A stretch of 64,000 nucleotides of DNA from DAIDHZ01 sp035480255 (GTDB taxonomy: Bacteria > Chlamydiota > Chlamydiia > Chlamydiales > SM23-39): the NCBI GenBank assembly GCA_964630875.1, contig CAZVXF010000002.1, positions 36,378 to 100,377 of the forward strand. The letters run 5' to 3'. The notes under the pieces are model-generated. The model made no database searches and was not told the origin of the DNA. It saw nothing but the letters and a program-made list of their open reading frames with translations. A program made the translations under genes and the position numbers. Shown one piece after another: positions 7,174-16,207 of this stretch; within the stretch, counting starts at the first letter, position 1, and every line of letters starts with the position of its first letter.

Positions 7174-9699
7174 TTATACTGCTTGTTCCATTAAAACTTT
7201 AATTCCCGCATTATCTGCGTCTTGAATATGCGAAGCTAGTTTATTGAGAGATCTTGTTTCCATCAGCCACTTTGAAGCTGCCTGTCTTGCGCTTTGATTT
7301 TGCGCCTGGTGCATTGCTTTAAGGACAGAAGCTAAAATATTTTGGTAGGTCATCTCTTCCTTAACATTGAATGTAGCTTCTGCTTGTTTTTTGATTGCTT
7401 TTGCAACGTCCAGATCGCTATTGGCTCCTGCTAATTGACCAAGTGCTAGCGCAACAGACGCAAGCTTTTGGAATTTTAGCATTGGATTCATCTCAGTTCC
7501 CGTCTCAAGCGAAGAGGATCCCATAGCTCCAATCATTCCAATCATAGCTAAAATTGCTTCAGCAACCCCTGCAAGTATTGTCTGGAGTGAATCAAGTTTC
7601 TTTCCGTTCTTTTTCGCTTCTGCTGTTGCAATATCCATGACGAAGTTTTGTGTCCCAAGACCATAAGCATAGGTAAAGAGCATTCTTGTACGTATCGGAT
7701 TTGCTCTCATATATTGCTTCACATTTCCGGCAAAGCCTTCTGCATTTTTTGTCATCATGACTTTTGCTTCTTCAACTGATGTTGTAGCAACAGTTGATAC
7801 AGCTTTTGCAGCAGCATTTACCGCGATTTTTATTTCTGGGATCGACGGGTCAATATTGTTTTTCGCAAGAAGAGAGGCTTCTTCAATCGCATTCTTTATT
7901 GCAGCTTTAATGACTGTTGCAGTCGTTACAACTAAACCTTTTCCGGCAGATTCTTTTGCAGCCATTGCAACAGGAGAGAGTGCAAAATATTCATCTTGCA
8001 CAAACCGTTTAGCCAGATAGGCCGCTCTAGATGCTACAGTTCTTAATTCTTGCTCAAGTCTTAACTCTTGCGCATGGGCGTACTTAGCACTATCAATAGC
8101 GCCATCCTCGTTTTGTTCATACATGTTGCAAGGGGACTGCGTATCTAGTTCTGTTTCATCGATTGCTGCATCAAGTGCACTGTCCGTGAATTGTTCTAAA
8201 GCTTCTTTTGTCAGAGCCGTCACTGCAGCTTTTGTGGCAGCTTCTCCGAGCATAAATACTCCAGATGCGCCCATTTCTATTGATGCCACGACTAGATCTG
8301 CTTTCCATTTAGCGCCCATCACATCGCCGAGACTTTTCGTCCATTTATCTAGATCACCAGACTGTTGGAGAGCTGCTGTAATGCACATAAAGAGAAAGAA
8401 TGCAGGGCTAGCTGTTACGGCGGAAACTGCTAACATTAACCAAGTAGTGACTGATTGGATGATATGTTCTGATTTTTCAATGTTCACTGCATTGGCAAGG
8501 ATCTTTTCATTAAGAAGTGCGTTTTGGATTGAGTTTTTGGCTTGCGTTTGATTTGCTTTTGCCATTTCTTTCTCATTTTCCATCTTTTGATTTTCTGAGG
8601 TCTGCTGAATCATGTTGAAAATCGCAAGAACTTCTGTCATTAAACTTAACACCGCGTTTAGCTTCTCAGTGATTGGCATTTTTCGATTATTTAAGATCTT
8701 CTTCATTTTCTCGAGGAGTTGATTCATCAGGTTCGTTTCTTGAGCAAATGCGACATCTGTTTGAAGGCTTGCAAGAAGACTACTGACGGCAACACCAATT
8801 GTATTGATCGCTTGAAGCGATTGTTGATTGTTGAGGCGCTTTTCACGTTTAGCCATTTGAGAAGATTCAAATCCTAGGGCATGCAGATTTTCATAAAGTG
8901 CGCTATGGACATCTAAGTCTTTTTTTTCTGTCAGGATTGCGTGATTTAATTGATGATCTGTAGCGTCATCGATTGAAGTGATTGATTCAACAGTTGAGCT
9001 TGCCTCTAGGGACGCTTGCATGTTCTCAAGATATGTTGCCTCAAGCTCGTTTTTCGATGCTAAATGATACTTATCTTTAGCCTTGATATTCATACTATTT
9101 TCTTGCACGCTGACAAGAGTCTTTAATGCATTCATGATCTGATTCACAACGGCGATCCCTAAATCGATCTTTTTCCCACTTTCTGTAGCTTGTGTATTGA
9201 AGAAAGTGATCGCAGAAGAAAGGTCCCAGCTTGAAGAATTGATTCCTAAGACAACATTTAATGCGCTAAGAGCCTGTTGGATCTGTTGATCTCCTGTAAT
9301 GCTCATGATATAGCTAGCCGCTTTATTTTCAGTGGATGCATCTGATTCAATTTTCGCAACGTAGCCTTCAATAATGTTGTGATCATGCGTTGCTACATCG
9401 ATCAGGCTCGTGCGCATTTGAGCACAGGAAACTTTTGTATCTAAGTTTGAAAAATGTCTCACTCCAATCCCATAATCACTCACTTCTGTGTTATACATCG
9501 CAGTTCTTTCGTTATGGACTTCTTCTTCGAGTTTCTCAATTTTCTTTGTCTCATCAGCAATCGTTGTCATGTCGGTCTCGATATTCTGAATTTCGGTTGT
9601 GACGTTATTTAAATACTGAGCTTCAAGATAGGCCTCTGTGTTTTGGCCTGTTGTGCTCGATGAACCGAGATTGTTTCCTGTTGCTTCTGAGTTACTCAT
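7174..9699 (-). CDS. Large helical protein with two hydrophobic segments, candidate T3SS translocator (YopB/IpaB-like)
   Basis: 841 aa without signal peptide. The N-terminal half (40-415) is long coiled coil with heptads. A hydrophobic segment lies at about 416-445 and a second at about 706-728. Between them is an Ala-rich helical region. This arrangement (long N-terminal coiled coils, paired membrane segments, Ala/Gly-rich helices) resembles the IpaB/SipB/YopB major translocators. It is much longer than Chlamydia CopB, and I recognise no shared motif. It is transcribed from its own good promoter (9763-9792). Its neighbours are the T3SS core on one side and four small unrecognised proteins on the other. 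The function is inferred. Confidence 0.75.
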   Translation of the reverse strand: MSNSEATGNNLGSSSTTGQNTEAYLEAQYLNNVTTEIQNIETDMTTIADETKKIEKLEEEVHNERTAMYNTEVSDYGIGVRHFSNLDTKVSCAQMRTSLIDVATHDHNIIEGYVAKIESDASTENKAASYIMSITGDQQIQQALSALNVVLGINSSSWDLSSAITFFNTQATESGKKIDLGIAVVNQIMNALKTLVSVQENSMNIKAKDKYHLASKNELEATYLENMQASLEASSTVESITSIDDATDHQLNHAILTEKKDLDVHSALYENLHALGFESSQMAKREKRLNNQQSLQAINTIGVAVSSLLASLQTDVAFAQETNLMNQLLEKMKKILNNRKMPITEKLNAVLSLMTEVLAIFNMIQQTSENQKMENEKEMAKANQTQAKNSIQNALLNEKILANAVNIEKSEHIIQSVTTWLMLAVSAVTASPAFFLFMCITAALQQSGDLDKWTKSLGDVMGAKWKADLVVASIEMGASGVFMLGEAATKAAVTALTKEALEQFTDSALDAAIDETELDTQSPCNMYEQNEDGAIDSAKYAHAQELRLEQELRTVASRAAYLAKRFVQDEYFALSPVAMAAKESAGKGLVVTTATVIKAAIKNAIEEASLLAKNNIDPSIPEIKIAVNAAAKAVSTVATTSVEEAKVMMTKNAEGFAGNVKQYMRANPIRTRMLFTYAYGLGTQNFVMDIATAEAKKNGKKLDSLQTILAGVAEAILAMIGMIGAMGSSSLETGTEMNPMLKFQKLASVALALGQLAGANSDLDVAKAIKKQAEATFNVKEEMTYQNILASVLKAMHQAQNQSARQAASKWLMETRSLNKLASHIQDADNAGIKVLMEQAV

Positions 9700-9751
9700 T
9701 TTATTACCTTAAACGTGATTTGTTAATTAATAGTTAATTAAACCTAATTAC

Positions 9752-9792
9752 TCTCTATAACAATTTTAACACAATCTTTATTATTATGTCAA
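9752..9792 (-). promoter_or_regulatory. Promoter of the 841-aa gene with conserved start-site box
   Basis: On the minus strand TTGACA (9792-9787), an 18-bp spacer and TAAAAT (9768-9763) form a good sigma66-type promoter. Around the expected start site lies the box TTGTG...GTTATAGAGA (9774-9752). The box is repeated almost letter for letter at the promoter at 12111-12152. Translation starts 53 bp downstream of the box, after TTTAAGG. Confidence 0.7.
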
Positions 9793-9930
9793 ATTTTGGA
9801 AATAAATACGTAATATGCTGTAAGTAAATGACTTAAAGGCTGAATGAGCCTTCTTTTTGAGAGATCTAAACTGATTGCTAAGTGATTGAATATAAGGATG
9901 ATGGGGGCGTTTTTTGCCCCCTTGGAAGGA

Positions 9931-10506
9931 TTAGTACTGTTGAGAGATGAGTGCGATTAAAGATCCATTACAATCGTTGGCTAGATCGCCAATTCCAGCA
10001 AGCGTTGTTGTCGCGCTTTGGCACTGTTGGAGCAATGTACCATAGGTTCTGGCAGTTGTTTGCAAAGGCTGTGTTTCGTTTGTAGCGGTTGAGCTGATTA
10101 ATGTATTCATCGCATTACACGCTGCAAGGTCAGTAGAAAGGTTGCCCGGGGTGCTAGAAGAAGGATGAAAATTTACATAGGCTGATTGTAAGTCGACAAT
10201 CACAGAAGTAATGAATGCAGATGAAAGTTTATTCGCGTTTGTAACCGAAGCGCTGTCAATATAATGTTTAATAAAGGTGTCCATGTCTGCGGCTGAGCCC
10301 TTATCTTTTTGTAATTCTAGATAGATTGCATTTCCTGGATCAGTGCTATTGCTCTGTGAACAGGTTGTCCAAGCTGCATTTAGCTCTGTCAGTTCTTTGT
10401 TCACTGCATTTGAACCTTGCTGTGCCGCGATCGTAGAGCTAATATTTCCTTGAATTGCTTCAACGGAAACTTTAACGATAAAGTTCTCTGTGTTCATTTC
10501 TGACAT
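9931..10506 (-). CDS. Unrecognised Ser/Thr-rich protein in the T3SS-linked operon
   Basis: 191 aa, no signal peptide or membrane helix. It is very rich in Thr, Ser, Ala and Asn, with few charges, and contains four Cys. Predicted to be helical with a low-complexity middle (TSVIVDLQSAYVNFHPSSST). It has a clear ribosome-binding site (AAGGGAT). It is the last gene of a four-gene minus-strand operon (12090 to 9931) and lies 16 bp after its neighbour. No family recognised. The composition is typical of type III-secreted structural or effector proteins. Confidence 0.65.
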   Translation of the reverse strand: MSEMNTENFIVKVSVEAIQGNISSTIAAQQGSNAVNKELTELNAAWTTCSQSNSTDPGNAIYLELQKDKGSAADMDTFIKHYIDSASVTNANKLSSAFITSVIVDLQSAYVNFHPSSSTPGNLSTDLAACNAMNTLISSTATNETQPLQTTARTYGTLLQQCQSATTTLAGIGDLANDCNGSLIALISQQY

Positions 10507-10521
10507 AATTTTATTATCCCT

Positions 10522-10938
10522 TTATTGTTTTAATCTTAATAACATGCAATATACTTGAGTATATTGGCTTAATGAACTAATCCAGCCGTATTCTTGCCCT
10601 AAGTGCTGGGTTTCTAATGAAACCGCTGCTTCTTGGCTATGAATGACATTGCTAAGAGCTCCTGTATCCCTAGACATTTCGGCAGAATCTTGCTGGTATT
10701 CAGCGTAGTCTGCAGCCGTCTTTGCAACGCTTGAAGGGTCGCTTGGGCTTGATGTCATCATGTCATCAAAGTACTTGCTTTGGTCGGCGCTCAATTTTGC
10801 CGACCATGACATTTGGAGGGGTAAAAATGAACCCACAAATCCAATCAATAGTTTTGCTGTAGTTTCCTGAACTTCTTCGCTTGTTTGCGCTGAGGAATAG
10901 ACAGCCTGAGGAAGATAATAGGCAGGATTAGTCATCAT
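10522..10938 (-). CDS. Unrecognised small protein in the T3SS-linked operon
   Basis: 138 aa. One hydrophobic stretch near residues 29-43 (LLIGFVGSFLPLQMS) is followed by a polar helical region with many Ser/Asp/Gln. No signal peptide. It overlaps the end of the 268-aa gene by 4 bp, so the two are translationally coupled. No recognised family. A single short hydrophobic segment could allow membrane insertion after secretion, but this is speculation. Confidence 0.62.
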   Translation of the reverse strand: MMTNPAYYLPQAVYSSAQTSEEVQETTAKLLIGFVGSFLPLQMSWSAKLSADQSKYFDDMMTSSPSDPSSVAKTAADYAEYQQDSAEMSRDTGALSNVIHSQEAAVSLETQHLGQEYGWISSLSQYTQVYCMLLRLKQ

Positions 10939-11741
10939 TGTGGCCTCATATTTTGTTGCGCAGCTGAGGATACTTGGCTTATTGAATGGCCAAACGAAGA
11001 TCCGGCACTTGCTAGAGTTTTAACAACGTTAATCCACTGCGTCAGCTCTTCTTTTGTCTGTGCTGAAACAGATTGCAAGATCGATGTGTTCGTGCCGAAG
11101 GCATTGGTCATTTGTGTGTTTGCTTCATTGGCCCCGAGTGTATCTCCCTGCTTAGAAAGATTTTCTTGCATTTGACCATAAGAGGTCATCTTTGCGCTTG
11201 TAGGTATCGTGTCAAAGTAAGCTTGGCTCCATGTTCCGTTATTCGGGCACGAAGGATCGTTTCCGACGTAAATCTGATGTCGAAGTGTGAGCAAGTTATC
11301 ATTCAAGTTTGCGCAACCACTCGCGCCAAAGACTTTTGCAGCCTGTGAGCCATTTAATTCGGCAATCAACTTATTTAAACCATTCACCTCATCCATAAGT
11401 CCTGTTGGTTGAACGCCTTTTTCAGTTGTTATTTTTTGCAGATCGTCTTGGCATCTCAATAGAGAAGTTTGGCATTCAGACTCAGTCCCTTTTTGGTCGA
11501 TCTGATTATTAATCATGTTCGTGCCCGGATTTAACACCAGTTGCATCACAGTAATTAATAAGACCCAAGGATTTTTCCCATTCCAATTCACTTTGCTGAG
11601 CTCAGAATGATACGCAGACTGAAGAGAGCCTTGTTGATTCACTAAGTCGTCATAATTGTTGAGGTCGTTTTGGAACGATGTAAAATTCTTCTCAAAATCT
11701 TGATTATCTTGAATGTAGCTAGGCGATGAGGGTGTTGACAT
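10935..11741 (-). CDS. Unrecognised helical protein in the T3SS-linked operon
   Basis: 268 aa, no signal peptide. N-terminal coiled coil (10-50), then a moderately hydrophobic patch (WVLLITVMQLVL, about 59-70) followed by Asn/Gln/Thr-rich helices. Three Cys in the middle. The ribosome-binding site AGGGAG is 8 bp before the ATG, and the upstream gene ends 1 bp away. The layout (helix, short hydrophobic patch, helix) recalls small secreted T3SS filament or translocator proteins, but no motif fixes this. Confidence 0.65.
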   Translation of the reverse strand: MSTPSSPSYIQDNQDFEKNFTSFQNDLNNYDDLVNQQGSLQSAYHSELSKVNWNGKNPWVLLITVMQLVLNPGTNMINNQIDQKGTESECQTSLLRCQDDLQKITTEKGVQPTGLMDEVNGLNKLIAELNGSQAAKVFGASGCANLNDNLLTLRHQIYVGNDPSCPNNGTWSQAYFDTIPTSAKMTSYGQMQENLSKQGDTLGANEANTQMTNAFGTNTSILQSVSAQTKEELTQWINVVKTLASAGSSFGHSISQVSSAAQQNMRPQ

Positions 11742-11742
11742 A

Positions 11743-12090
11743 TTATATTCTCCCTGTTTGGGGTTTAAATCTTTTATTACTCTTTGTAGGAACTAAGTAT
11801 TCTTCCTTCATTTCTTCTACATTCTGCCACTCTTCAGCAGAGAAATTGCTCGGATTTTCAAAATGCTGCTGCATCATTTCAGGAGTGAATCCGAAGGAAT
11901 TCAGCACCTTTTCAATGGAAGTAAAGCATTGTTCTCTTGCTTGCTCTAGATCTTGTTGAATTTCTGAACCATCATTTTTTTCAGATAGCTTGATGAACGA
12001 TTCAAAGTGCAAGAGTAGAGTTTCAAGCTCTGACGTAATTGCATGGCCTTTGAGTTGATTGATAAGAGCTTTAATGTTTTCTTTATTCAT
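11743..12090 (-). CDS. Small acidic protein, first gene of the T3SS-linked operon (possible chaperone)
   Basis: 115 aa from the ATG at 12090. The longer reading to a GTG at 12132 would begin upstream of the likely transcription start and is rejected. Acidic and helical, with LLLHFESFIKLSEKN and an FTPEMMQQHFENP segment, and a basic tail. No family recognised. Size, acidity and first position in an operon of likely secreted proteins fit a dedicated export chaperone. It could also correspond to the small CT577-type protein that precedes copB in Chlamydia; I cannot confirm either. Confidence 0.62.
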   Translation of the reverse strand: MNKENIKALINQLKGHAITSELETLLLHFESFIKLSEKNDGSEIQQDLEQAREQCFTSIEKVLNSFGFTPEMMQQHFENPSNFSAEEWQNVEEMKEEYLVPTKSNKRFKPQTGRI

Positions 12091-12110
12091 TATTATATAA
12101 ACCTTTTTAT

Positions 12111-12152
12111 TCTCTATAACAAATATTAACACAAAGTTTATATAGTTGTCAA
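12111..12152 (-). promoter_or_regulatory. Promoter of the four-gene T3SS-linked operon with the same conserved box
   Basis: On the minus strand TTGACA (12152-12147), an 18-bp spacer and TAATAT (12128-12123). The following segment TTTGTG...GTTATAGAGA (12135-12111) matches the box at 9752-9774 apart from a one-base insertion and two or three substitutions. The first ATG after it is at 12090. Confidence 0.68.
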
Positions 12153-12416
12153 ATCTCGATATTAATTCGTATGTAGCTTGAGATCAATGGTTTGTGTTGC
12201 TCATAAGTGGTTGAAGGCAAGATATTTACTGCAAATCGCTCAAAGACAAAGACATAAGGTATGGTGGTGAAAAAATATTGTGCTTAAGTTGTTTATAGCC
12301 AGCGCTTTGAAATCAATTAATTTTGTCACTTATTTGGGTATAATAATAAACTACTCTTCTTCCAGGAGCGTAAAAGAGGCATCGAGTCAGTCTGATGAAA
12401 AAATTCTTTTTTGAGA

Positions 12417-12445
12417 TTGATGTATATTTGCTGGCTGAGTATACT
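12417..12445 (+). promoter_or_regulatory. Promoter for tRNA-Gly and probably tig-clpP-clpX
   Basis: TTGATG (12417-12422), a 17-bp spacer and TATACT (12440-12445). The tRNA begins 18 bp later, a normal distance for a stable-RNA promoter. No terminator is visible between the tRNA and tig, so read-through into tig is likely. The preceding stretch 12165-12416 holds no gene that I can support. Confidence 0.68.
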
Positions 12446-12462
12446 CGTGAACTTTAGTTTAT

Positions 12463-12534
12463 GCGGGCGTAGCTCAGTGGTAGAGCATCACGTTGCCAAC
12501 GTGAGGGTCGTGAGTTCGAGCCTCATCGCCCGCT
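12463..12534 (+). tRNA. tRNA-Gly (anticodon GCC)
   Basis: Full cloverleaf: acceptor GCGGGCG (12463-12469) pairs with CGCCCGC (12527-12533). The D-arm is GCTCAGTGGTAGAGC. The anticodon stem CACGT/ACGTG encloses loop TTGCCAA, giving anticodon GCC. The T-arm contains GTTCGAGC. The discriminator base is T, as usual for Gly. The 3' CCA is not encoded (the next bases are ACT). Confidence 0.97.
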
Positions 12535-12568
12535 ACTTTTTTCAAGTTTTCAATTTTCGGAGTTCCCA

Positions 12569-13837
12569 GTGCAACAAACCTTAACGAATGAATTATCAAA
12601 TGATCAAGTGCGCGTTTCTGTGCAAAAAAAAGAGGCGTGTAAGGTCGAATTTTTGGTGAATGTTACAAACGCTTTGATTGGAAAGGCTCGTTTAGACGCT
12701 GCAAAAGAAGTGAATAAAGAGGTGGCATTGCCTGGATTTCGCAAAGGGAAAGCGCCTGAGAGTTTAATTGTAAAAAAATTCCCGCAAGAAATTGAGAGAC
12801 GTTTTCAGAAGTCTTTAGCGGACCTGTCATTCATCGAAGCGCAAAAATTAGCGCAGGTGCCTGTCTTAAATAAGAGTTCATCGGTCACATTTGATCTCAA
12901 GAAATTGGATGATTCGGGCGCAACTCTCCTGTTTGTCTTTGAAACTGAGCCAACACCACCCACTGTTGATCCGAAACTTTTTGTTGCAAAGCCTGTAGAG
13001 CGCAAAGAGGTAGGTGAAAAAGAGGTCAATGAAGCAATTCGCCAAATGGCTTTTTTCTACGCAAAATGGGAATCGATTTTTGACAGGCCAATTCAAGAAG
13101 GCGATTTCATCATGATCGATTTGGATAGTGATGGAAAAAGAGTCTTTGATCAAGTGCGCTTTGAAGTGAAGCCAGAAAGAATGGCTGAATGGATGAGAAA
13201 ACTTGTATTGAACGCAAAAGTTGGCGATGTGTTAGAGGGCTTAAGTGAGCCAGATGAGACAGCGACAGAAGAGGAAAAGAAAGAGTTTTTGCCGAAGAAA
13301 GTGCACATCACGATTCGCAAAGTAGAGCGTGCTTTTTTGCCAGAAATTGATGATGAATTTGCGAAAAAAGTAGGGGCCTCTGATGTTGCGGGAATGCGCA
13401 ATCTAGTCGAAGGTGTTTTGAAAAAGCAAATTGAAGATAAAGCAAATCAAGATCTGCGCGAACAGGTAAGCCATTTCTTAGTCACAACCTATCTGTTTGA
13501 TCTACCAGATTCATTAATAAGAGCGGAGTTCCAACATCGCTTGGCTCAAATGAATCAGAATCCAGAATTCCAAAAAATGTCTAGGGAAGAAAAAGAGAAG
13601 ATTGAAGCGCGCATTCGAAATGAGACAGAACAATCCCTTCGCCTTTTTTACTTATCAAAGCAAGTTGTACAAGATGCAAAAATTTCAATCACTCATCAAG
13701 AAGTGGAGCAAAGAGCTGTTGAGCATCATAGATACCAGGCTGCTGCTGGCGAGAATTTAAGCAAAGAAGAATATGCTTTGGCAGTTTCCATGGTGTTCTT
13801 ATCTAAGGCGCAAGATTACATCATTAATAATGCTTGA
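12569..13837 (+). CDS. tig: Trigger factor
   Basis: Ribosome-bound chaperone and peptidyl-prolyl isomerase, 422 aa. The N-terminal ribosome-binding domain contains the GFRKGKAP signature (about 55-62). A diverged FKBP-type domain (about 160-245: EGDFIMIDLD) follows, then a long helical C-terminal arm. The start codon is GTG at 12569, supported by CGGAG 6 bp upstream; no ATG fits. It is followed by clpP and clpX, the order seen in Chlamydia (CT707-705) and many other bacteria, linking nascent-chain folding with proteolysis. Confidence 0.95.
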   Translation: MQQTLTNELSNDQVRVSVQKKEACKVEFLVNVTNALIGKARLDAAKEVNKEVALPGFRKGKAPESLIVKKFPQEIERRFQKSLADLSFIEAQKLAQVPVLNKSSSVTFDLKKLDDSGATLLFVFETEPTPPTVDPKLFVAKPVERKEVGEKEVNEAIRQMAFFYAKWESIFDRPIQEGDFIMIDLDSDGKRVFDQVRFEVKPERMAEWMRKLVLNAKVGDVLEGLSEPDETATEEEKKEFLPKKVHITIRKVERAFLPEIDDEFAKKVGASDVAGMRNLVEGVLKKQIEDKANQDLREQVSHFLVTTYLFDLPDSLIRAEFQHRLAQMNQNPEFQKMSREEKEKIEARIRNETEQSLRLFYLSKQVVQDAKISITHQEVEQRAVEHHRYQAAAGENLSKEEYALAVSMVFLSKAQDYIINNA

Positions 13838-13889
13838 CCATGACATGTAAATTCGTTACCTTTCTAATAGAAACAGAGGGATTTAAAAG

Positions 13890-14513
13890 ATGTCACTAAC
13901 GCCTTATGTCATTGAAGATACGGGACGCGGCGAGCGTTCAATGGATATTTATTCGCGACTTCTCAAGGATCGTATCATTTTTATTGGAACCGATATTACA
14001 GACCAAGTGGCTAATGTCGCTGTCGCGCAGCTGCTATTTTTAAAAATGGAAGACCCGAAAAAAGATATTAATCTATATATCAATTCAGCGGGCGGTATTA
14101 TTACTGCAGGTCTTGCAATTCTTGATACAATGATGTTTTTAGGCGTCCCAATCAATACCTATTGTATTGGTCAAGCAGTCTCTATGGCTTCGCTACTTTT
14201 GGCCGGTGGTACAAAAGGAAAAAGATATGCTCTACCACACAGCAGAATTATGATGCACCAACCCTTTGGTGGAATTGGAGGCACTTCAGAAGATATCGCA
14301 TTGCAAGCAAAAGAAATCTTAGAGCTAAAGAAAATTACAGCAAACTTGATGTCTCGATTTACAGGACAGCCTCTTGATCGCGTAATTGAAGATTCTGAAC
14401 GCGATTTTTATATGAGTCCGGAAGCTGCATTAAAGTATGGTATTGTAGATCATATTGCAGTGCCGCAAGAAATGTCAAAAAATCAATCCCCTGAATTAGT
14501 AACAGCGACATAA
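13890..14513 (+). CDS. clpP: ATP-dependent Clp protease proteolytic subunit
   Basis: 207 aa serine protease that forms the double-heptamer chamber fed by ClpX. The catalytic triad is visible: Ser98 in GQAVSMAS, His123 in MMHQP and Asp172 in SERDFYMS. The N-terminal propeptide is short. The ribosome-binding site is AGAGGGA. The stop overlaps the clpX start by one base (TAATG), so expression is coupled. Nothing unusual for the family. Confidence 0.97.
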   Translation: MSLTPYVIEDTGRGERSMDIYSRLLKDRIIFIGTDITDQVANVAVAQLLFLKMEDPKKDINLYINSAGGIITAGLAILDTMMFLGVPINTYCIGQAVSMASLLLAGGTKGKRYALPHSRIMMHQPFGGIGGTSEDIALQAKEILELKKITANLMSRFTGQPLDRVIEDSERDFYMSPEAALKYGIVDHIAVPQEMSKNQSPELVTAT

Positions 14514-15733
14514 TGACTAAAAAAACCGAAACGCCTACTTGTTCCTTTTGCGGAAGGACAGAAGATACTGTTGAAAAGCTGATTTCTGGTCCAAGCGCTT
14601 ATATTTGTGATAAATGCGTGGGACTCTGTGTTGATATCGTGCAGAAAAAGCCCGTTTCCTACGAGATGAAGCTTCTTAAACCAAAAGAGATTAAAGAGCA
14701 TCTCGATGAGTATATTATCGGCCAAGAGAGTGCAAAAAAAACGATTGCTGTTGCCGTTTATAATCACTACAAACGGATTCGCTCTTTATCGAGGCAGTCG
14801 GATATTGAATACAGTAAATCAAATGTGATGTTAATTGGCCCAACAGGTTCTGGAAAGACTCTTCTCGCGCGTACACTTGCAAGCATTCTTGATGTTCCAT
14901 TTGCGATATCTGACGCAACAACACTTACAGAAGCAGGGTATGTCGGCGAAGACGTGGAAAACATCATTTTGCGCCTTGTTCAAGCAGCTGATTACGATGT
15001 TGCAAAAGCCGAGCACGGCATCATTTATGTCGATGAAATCGATAAAATCCGCAAAACGACTTCTAACGTATCGATTACACGTGATGTATCTGGCGAAGGT
15101 GTGCAACAAGCTCTGTTAAAAATCGTTGAAGGAACGGTCGCGAATGTTCCGCCAAAAGGGGGCCGAAAGCATCCGAACCAAGAATATATCAAAGTGAATA
15201 CGCAAAACATTCTCTTCATTGTAGGTGGAGCGTTTGTTCACTTGGATAAAATGATTGCGAAAAGACTTGGAAAGAGCACAATTGGCTTTGATACGAAGAA
15301 TAAACAAGCCCATGACACACAAGATGTGAACTACTTGCTCTCAAAAGTGGAGTCAGAAGATCTTGTTTCCTTTGGAATGATTCCAGAATTTGTGGGTCGA
15401 TTTAATAGTATTGCAAATTGCAATGAGCTTACGGTTGAAGATCTTTCAGATATTCTCGTTCGTCCAAAAAATGCTGTCATTAAGCAATACATGGCACTTT
15501 TTGCTGAAGAAAACGTGAAGCTTGATTTCTCTGAAGATGCGTTGCTAGCGATGGCAAAAAAAGCGAAGGAAACGGGAACTGGCGCGCGTGCTCTTCGTAT
15601 GATTGTTGAAGGCCTACTCCGTGATCTCATGTTTGAAGTGCCATCAGACCCAACGATTAAAGAAATCCACGTGGACAAAGACACGGTTGAAGGCAAAGCA
15701 ACCCCAAAAGTAGTTCGTAGTAAATCAGCGTAA
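14513..15733 (+). CDS. clpX: Clp protease ATPase subunit ClpX
   Basis: AAA+ unfoldase, 406 aa. The N-terminal zinc-binding domain has Cys10, Cys13, Cys32 and Cys35. Walker A is GPTGSGKTLLA (about 105-115), followed by Walker B IIYVDEIDKI, sensor and arginine-finger regions (GRFNSIANCNELT) and the GARALR motif near the C-terminus. Acts with the adjacent ClpP. Complete and typical. Confidence 0.97.
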   Translation: MTKKTETPTCSFCGRTEDTVEKLISGPSAYICDKCVGLCVDIVQKKPVSYEMKLLKPKEIKEHLDEYIIGQESAKKTIAVAVYNHYKRIRSLSRQSDIEYSKSNVMLIGPTGSGKTLLARTLASILDVPFAISDATTLTEAGYVGEDVENIILRLVQAADYDVAKAEHGIIYVDEIDKIRKTTSNVSITRDVSGEGVQQALLKIVEGTVANVPPKGGRKHPNQEYIKVNTQNILFIVGGAFVHLDKMIAKRLGKSTIGFDTKNKQAHDTQDVNYLLSKVESEDLVSFGMIPEFVGRFNSIANCNELTVEDLSDILVRPKNAVIKQYMALFAEENVKLDFSEDALLAMAKKAKETGTGARALRMIVEGLLRDLMFEVPSDPTIKEIHVDKDTVEGKATPKVVRSKSA

Positions 15734-15737
15734 AATT

Positions 15738-16025
15738 ATGTCCATTAGTGGAATTTCTTCAGGTCTTTTTCGAACATTCACACATCAAGAAGAAGAAACT
15801 TCTGTGGGAACAATCAATTCTAAGGAACATCTACCTCTTTGGGATCGTTACTGCGAGCTATTAGCCAATGGAAAAGTGGAGGAAGCTGAGAAAAAACTTG
15901 TTGAATACAAGGAACTTCGTCAAGAACTTATCCGTCGTGAACAACAGGCAGCTGAGCGTGAAAAAGAAGAAGCTCGAATTAATGCGCAAAAAAATGAAGA
16001 AAGTCGCGACGAGCCGCCATTATAG
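15738..16025 (+). CDS. Small conserved-looking hypothetical, coiled-coil C-terminus
   Basis: 95 aa beginning 4 bp after clpX. The first 30 residues are Ser/Thr/Glu-rich. Residues 40-90 form one strongly charged helix (EEAEKKLVEYKELRQELIRREQ). There is no signal peptide and no clear ribosome-binding site, so it probably depends on translation of clpX. No family recognised. The tight spacing and good reading frame support a real gene, possibly an adaptor or host-interaction protein. Confidence 0.55.
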   Translation: MSISGISSGLFRTFTHQEEETSVGTINSKEHLPLWDRYCELLANGKVEEAEKKLVEYKELRQELIRREQQAAEREKEEARINAQKNEESRDEPPL

Positions 16026-16207
16026 TAGTTTATAAGAAAGCGACCATTGCTTAGATCAAATCTGAAGTTATTGATTGCGTGACAATCTCTTGAATTCCCT
16101 CTATATTTTCAATATTGCCATATAAAATATTAATTATTTTTATTTTTAATTAATTAAATTAAATACAAAAAGATGTATCATGGCGTAACAAAAGATAGGA
16201 GTGAGCA

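Noticed and set aside
12090..12132. Longer start (GTG at 12132) for the 115-aa gene
   Set aside because: The GTG lies in the spacer of the predicted promoter, upstream of the likely transcription start. The ATG at 12090 follows AAAAAGG.
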